Notes under the pieces: generated by a model
What the model saw: only the letters and a program-made list of their open reading frames with translations
What the model was told of the DNA's origin: nothing
The model's database searches: none
In this document: positions 62,867 to 64,000 of the stretch, piece by piece
Layout: every line of letters starts with the position of its first letter
Numbering within the stretch: the stretch's first letter is position 1
Assembly (NCBI RefSeq): GCF_000737325.1
Contig: NZ_CP011125.1
Coordinates: forward strand, 7,998,001-8,062,000
Length of the DNA stretch: 64,000 nucleotides
Direction of reading: 5' to 3'
From: Sandaracinus amylolyticus
GTDB taxonomy: Bacteria; Myxococcota_A; Polyangia; Polyangiales; Sandaracinaceae
Program-made: the position numbers and the translations under genes

Positions 62867-64000
62867 TCAGCGCGAGACGCCGACGCCGACCTTGAACGAA
62901 TAGCCGCCTTCGCTCGGCAGCAGCTCGGTGCCCACGAGCGCGCGCTCCATGCACTGCACGACCGGCGGATCGATCGGGCAGAACACGAACGGCTCGACGC
63001 GCTGCACGCGTCCGTCGGCGCCGACGCTGAGCGTGTACCACTGCCCCTGGAGGAGCGCGTGGCCGCGATGACACGCGCTCATCGCGGCGGCGCGCGCGTT
63101 CACGAGATCGCGCAGCTGCGTGATGGTGCCGGGGGGCACGTTCTCGATCGCGGCGGCGCTCGAGGCCCACACCCGCTCGCGCCGCCCGACGATCACGAGC
63201 TGCACCTCCGAGCCTCCACACGTCGCGGTGATCTCGTGCGGCGCGGCAGGAGCACGCGGCGCGACGGCCGCGGTCTCGGGCGCGGCAGCTTCGGTCGCGG
63301 TCGCGGCAGCTTCGGTCGCGGACTCGGACTCGGTCGCGGACTCGGACTCGGACTCGGTCGCGGACTCGGACTCGGTCGCGGTCTCGGCCGCCGTCGGCGC
63401 GATCGGCATCATCGGCGCAGCGACTTCCGCCTCCGCGCCGCTCGTCGTCGTCGTCGTCGTCGTCGTAGCGACGTCGTCTCCACGCCCCGCGAGCGCCCAC
63501 GCACCGGCGCCGATCATCCCCGCGATCACCGCCAGCGCGATCCACGCCGCCGTCCCCCGTCGCGGCGCCGCGTCCCGCCCCTGCCCCGCTCCCTTCCCCG
63601 GAGCCGTCCCGGACCCGGACCCCGACCCCGTCGAGGCCATCGTCGCGGCGAACGCGCCGTCCGACACGTCCCGCGGTCCCCGCCCGGCTCGCGCGCCCGG
63701 ATCCGACCCGGCCCCCGTCGACACGCGCGTGACCGGCATCCCCGCGACGTCCTCGCGCAGCCCGGTGACCGCCGCGAGCGCGTCGGCCATCTCGCGCGCG
63801 CTCGCGAAGCGCGCCTCGGGTGTCTTGTGCATCGCGCGCTCGACGATGCTCGCGAGCGCGAGCGACGTCGCGGGATCGAGCTCGCGCAGCGAGGCCGGTG
63901 TCTCCTCGACCACCGCGAACATGAGCTCGTGGTAGTTGTCTTTCTCGAACGGCCGGCGCCCCGCGAGCATCTGGTACATCACCGCGCCGATCGACCACAC
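62867..64000 (-). CDS. Ser/Thr protein kinase, C-terminal part (cut by window)
   Basis: The visible 377 residues begin within the kinase domain (MWSIGAVMYQMLAGRRPFEKD is subdomain IX) and continue beyond the window's right edge, so catalytic motifs are not in view. After a flexible linker there is one transmembrane helix (WIALAVIAGMIGAGAWALAG), a Thr run, an ATESES repeat (encoded near 63283-63388) and an exported domain with CHRGHALLQGQWYTLSVGAD. The convergent lipoprotein's stop is 4 bp away. Confidence 0.9.
   Translation of the reverse strand: MWSIGAVMYQMLAGRRPFEKDNYHELMFAVVEETPASLRELDPATSLALASIVERAMHKTPEARFASAREMADALAAVTGLREDVAGMPVTRVSTGAGSDPGARAGRGPRDVSDGAFAATMASTGSGSGSGTAPGKGAGQGRDAAPRRGTAAWIALAVIAGMIGAGAWALAGRGDDVATTTTTTTTSGAEAEVAAPMMPIAPTAAETATESESATESESESATESESATEAAATATEAAAPETAAVAPRAPAAPHEITATCGGSEVQLVIVGRRERVWASSAAAIENVPPGTITQLRDLVNARAAAMSACHRGHALLQGQWYTLSVGADGRVQRVEPFVFCPIDPPVVQCMERALVGTELLPSEGGYSFKVGVGVSR
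63283..63388 (-). repeat. Imperfect hexamer tract coding ATES repeats
   Basis: GGACTC and GGTCGC hexamers repeat across about 100 bp, giving ATESES, ATESESES and ATEAAA on the minus strand in the kinase exterior region. A (CGT)n run at 63443-63466 encodes the Thr run. Both are slip-prone coding microsatellites. Confidence 0.8.

Overview
The window reads as a chromosome segment of a very GC-rich myxobacterium of the Polyangiales type (Sandaracinus-like). The grounds are the strong G/C third-position bias, the many lipoproteins with Asp-Ala-Gly linkers after the lipobox, PEGA/TPR and HRDVSPQN-type serine/threonine kinases, DUF1517 and TIGR02996-like proteins, and abundant GTG/TTG starts. The species assignment is inference. 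No rRNA or tRNA gene and no CRISPR array was recognised.

Layout. 1-9.5 kb: a NhaR-type LysR regulator; two genes resembling the N- and C-terminal halves of the delta-proteobacterial RdgC protein, separated by a kelch-propeller lipoprotein gene; a large alpha/beta-hydrolase lipoprotein; a Tat-exported PhoD-like phosphatase; small exported and hypothetical proteins. 9.7-18.1 kb: lipoproteins, a porin, a tandem pair of DUF1517 proteins, a YD-repeat-like lipoprotein, and a three-gene MxcI/PepSY iron-type operon behind a Fur-box-like palindrome. 18.3-24.4 kb is the accessory zone: a helical hypothetical gene followed by a 13-unit, 21-bp minisatellite; a frameshifted Uma2 nuclease gene; a two-gene nucleotidyltransferase + DUF262 cassette of visibly lower GC; two copies of a structured dispersed repeat around a CPBP protease gene; and a decayed IS630 inserted in the second repeat copy.

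24.4-28.6 kb: a two-gene operon like peroxisomal beta-oxidation, with an SCP-x-type thiolase and a 1017-aa MFE-2/HSD17B4-like protein carrying an SDR, a MaoC hydratase and three SCP2 domains. 28.8-38.4 kb: secreted lipoproteins (BNR propeller, CehA-type PHP hydrolase, trypsin-like protease, 'WDG' propeller), an Acg-type flavoprotein and a LuxR regulator. 38.5-51.8 kb: an ABC1/UbiB kinase, a Ser/Thr kinase divergent from a TPR protein, a LamG-like lipoprotein, trpS, a VOC protein, coiled-coil and TPR envelope proteins, a TfoX-N protein and a second CPBP protease. 52-64 kb: a three-gene lipoprotein operon ending in a multidomain M23 peptidase, a third copy of the structured repeat, a TIGR02996-like protein, an MlaC-like protein, a 41/42-bp minisatellite, an IgGFc-binding-type lipoprotein and a Ser/Thr kinase cut by the window edge.

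Strongest candidates for something undescribed. (1) A roughly 345-bp dispersed element lies just 3' of a gene stop in all three full copies, always in the gene's orientation, and keeps two hairpins whose stems differ in sequence but still pair. (2) The nucleotidyltransferase-DUF262 cassette is a possible defence module. (3) The two minisatellites each sit directly downstream of an Ala-rich helical hypothetical gene. (4) RdgC appears split around a kelch lipoprotein gene. (5) A bacterial operon matches the eukaryotic peroxisomal MFE-2/SCP-x architecture.
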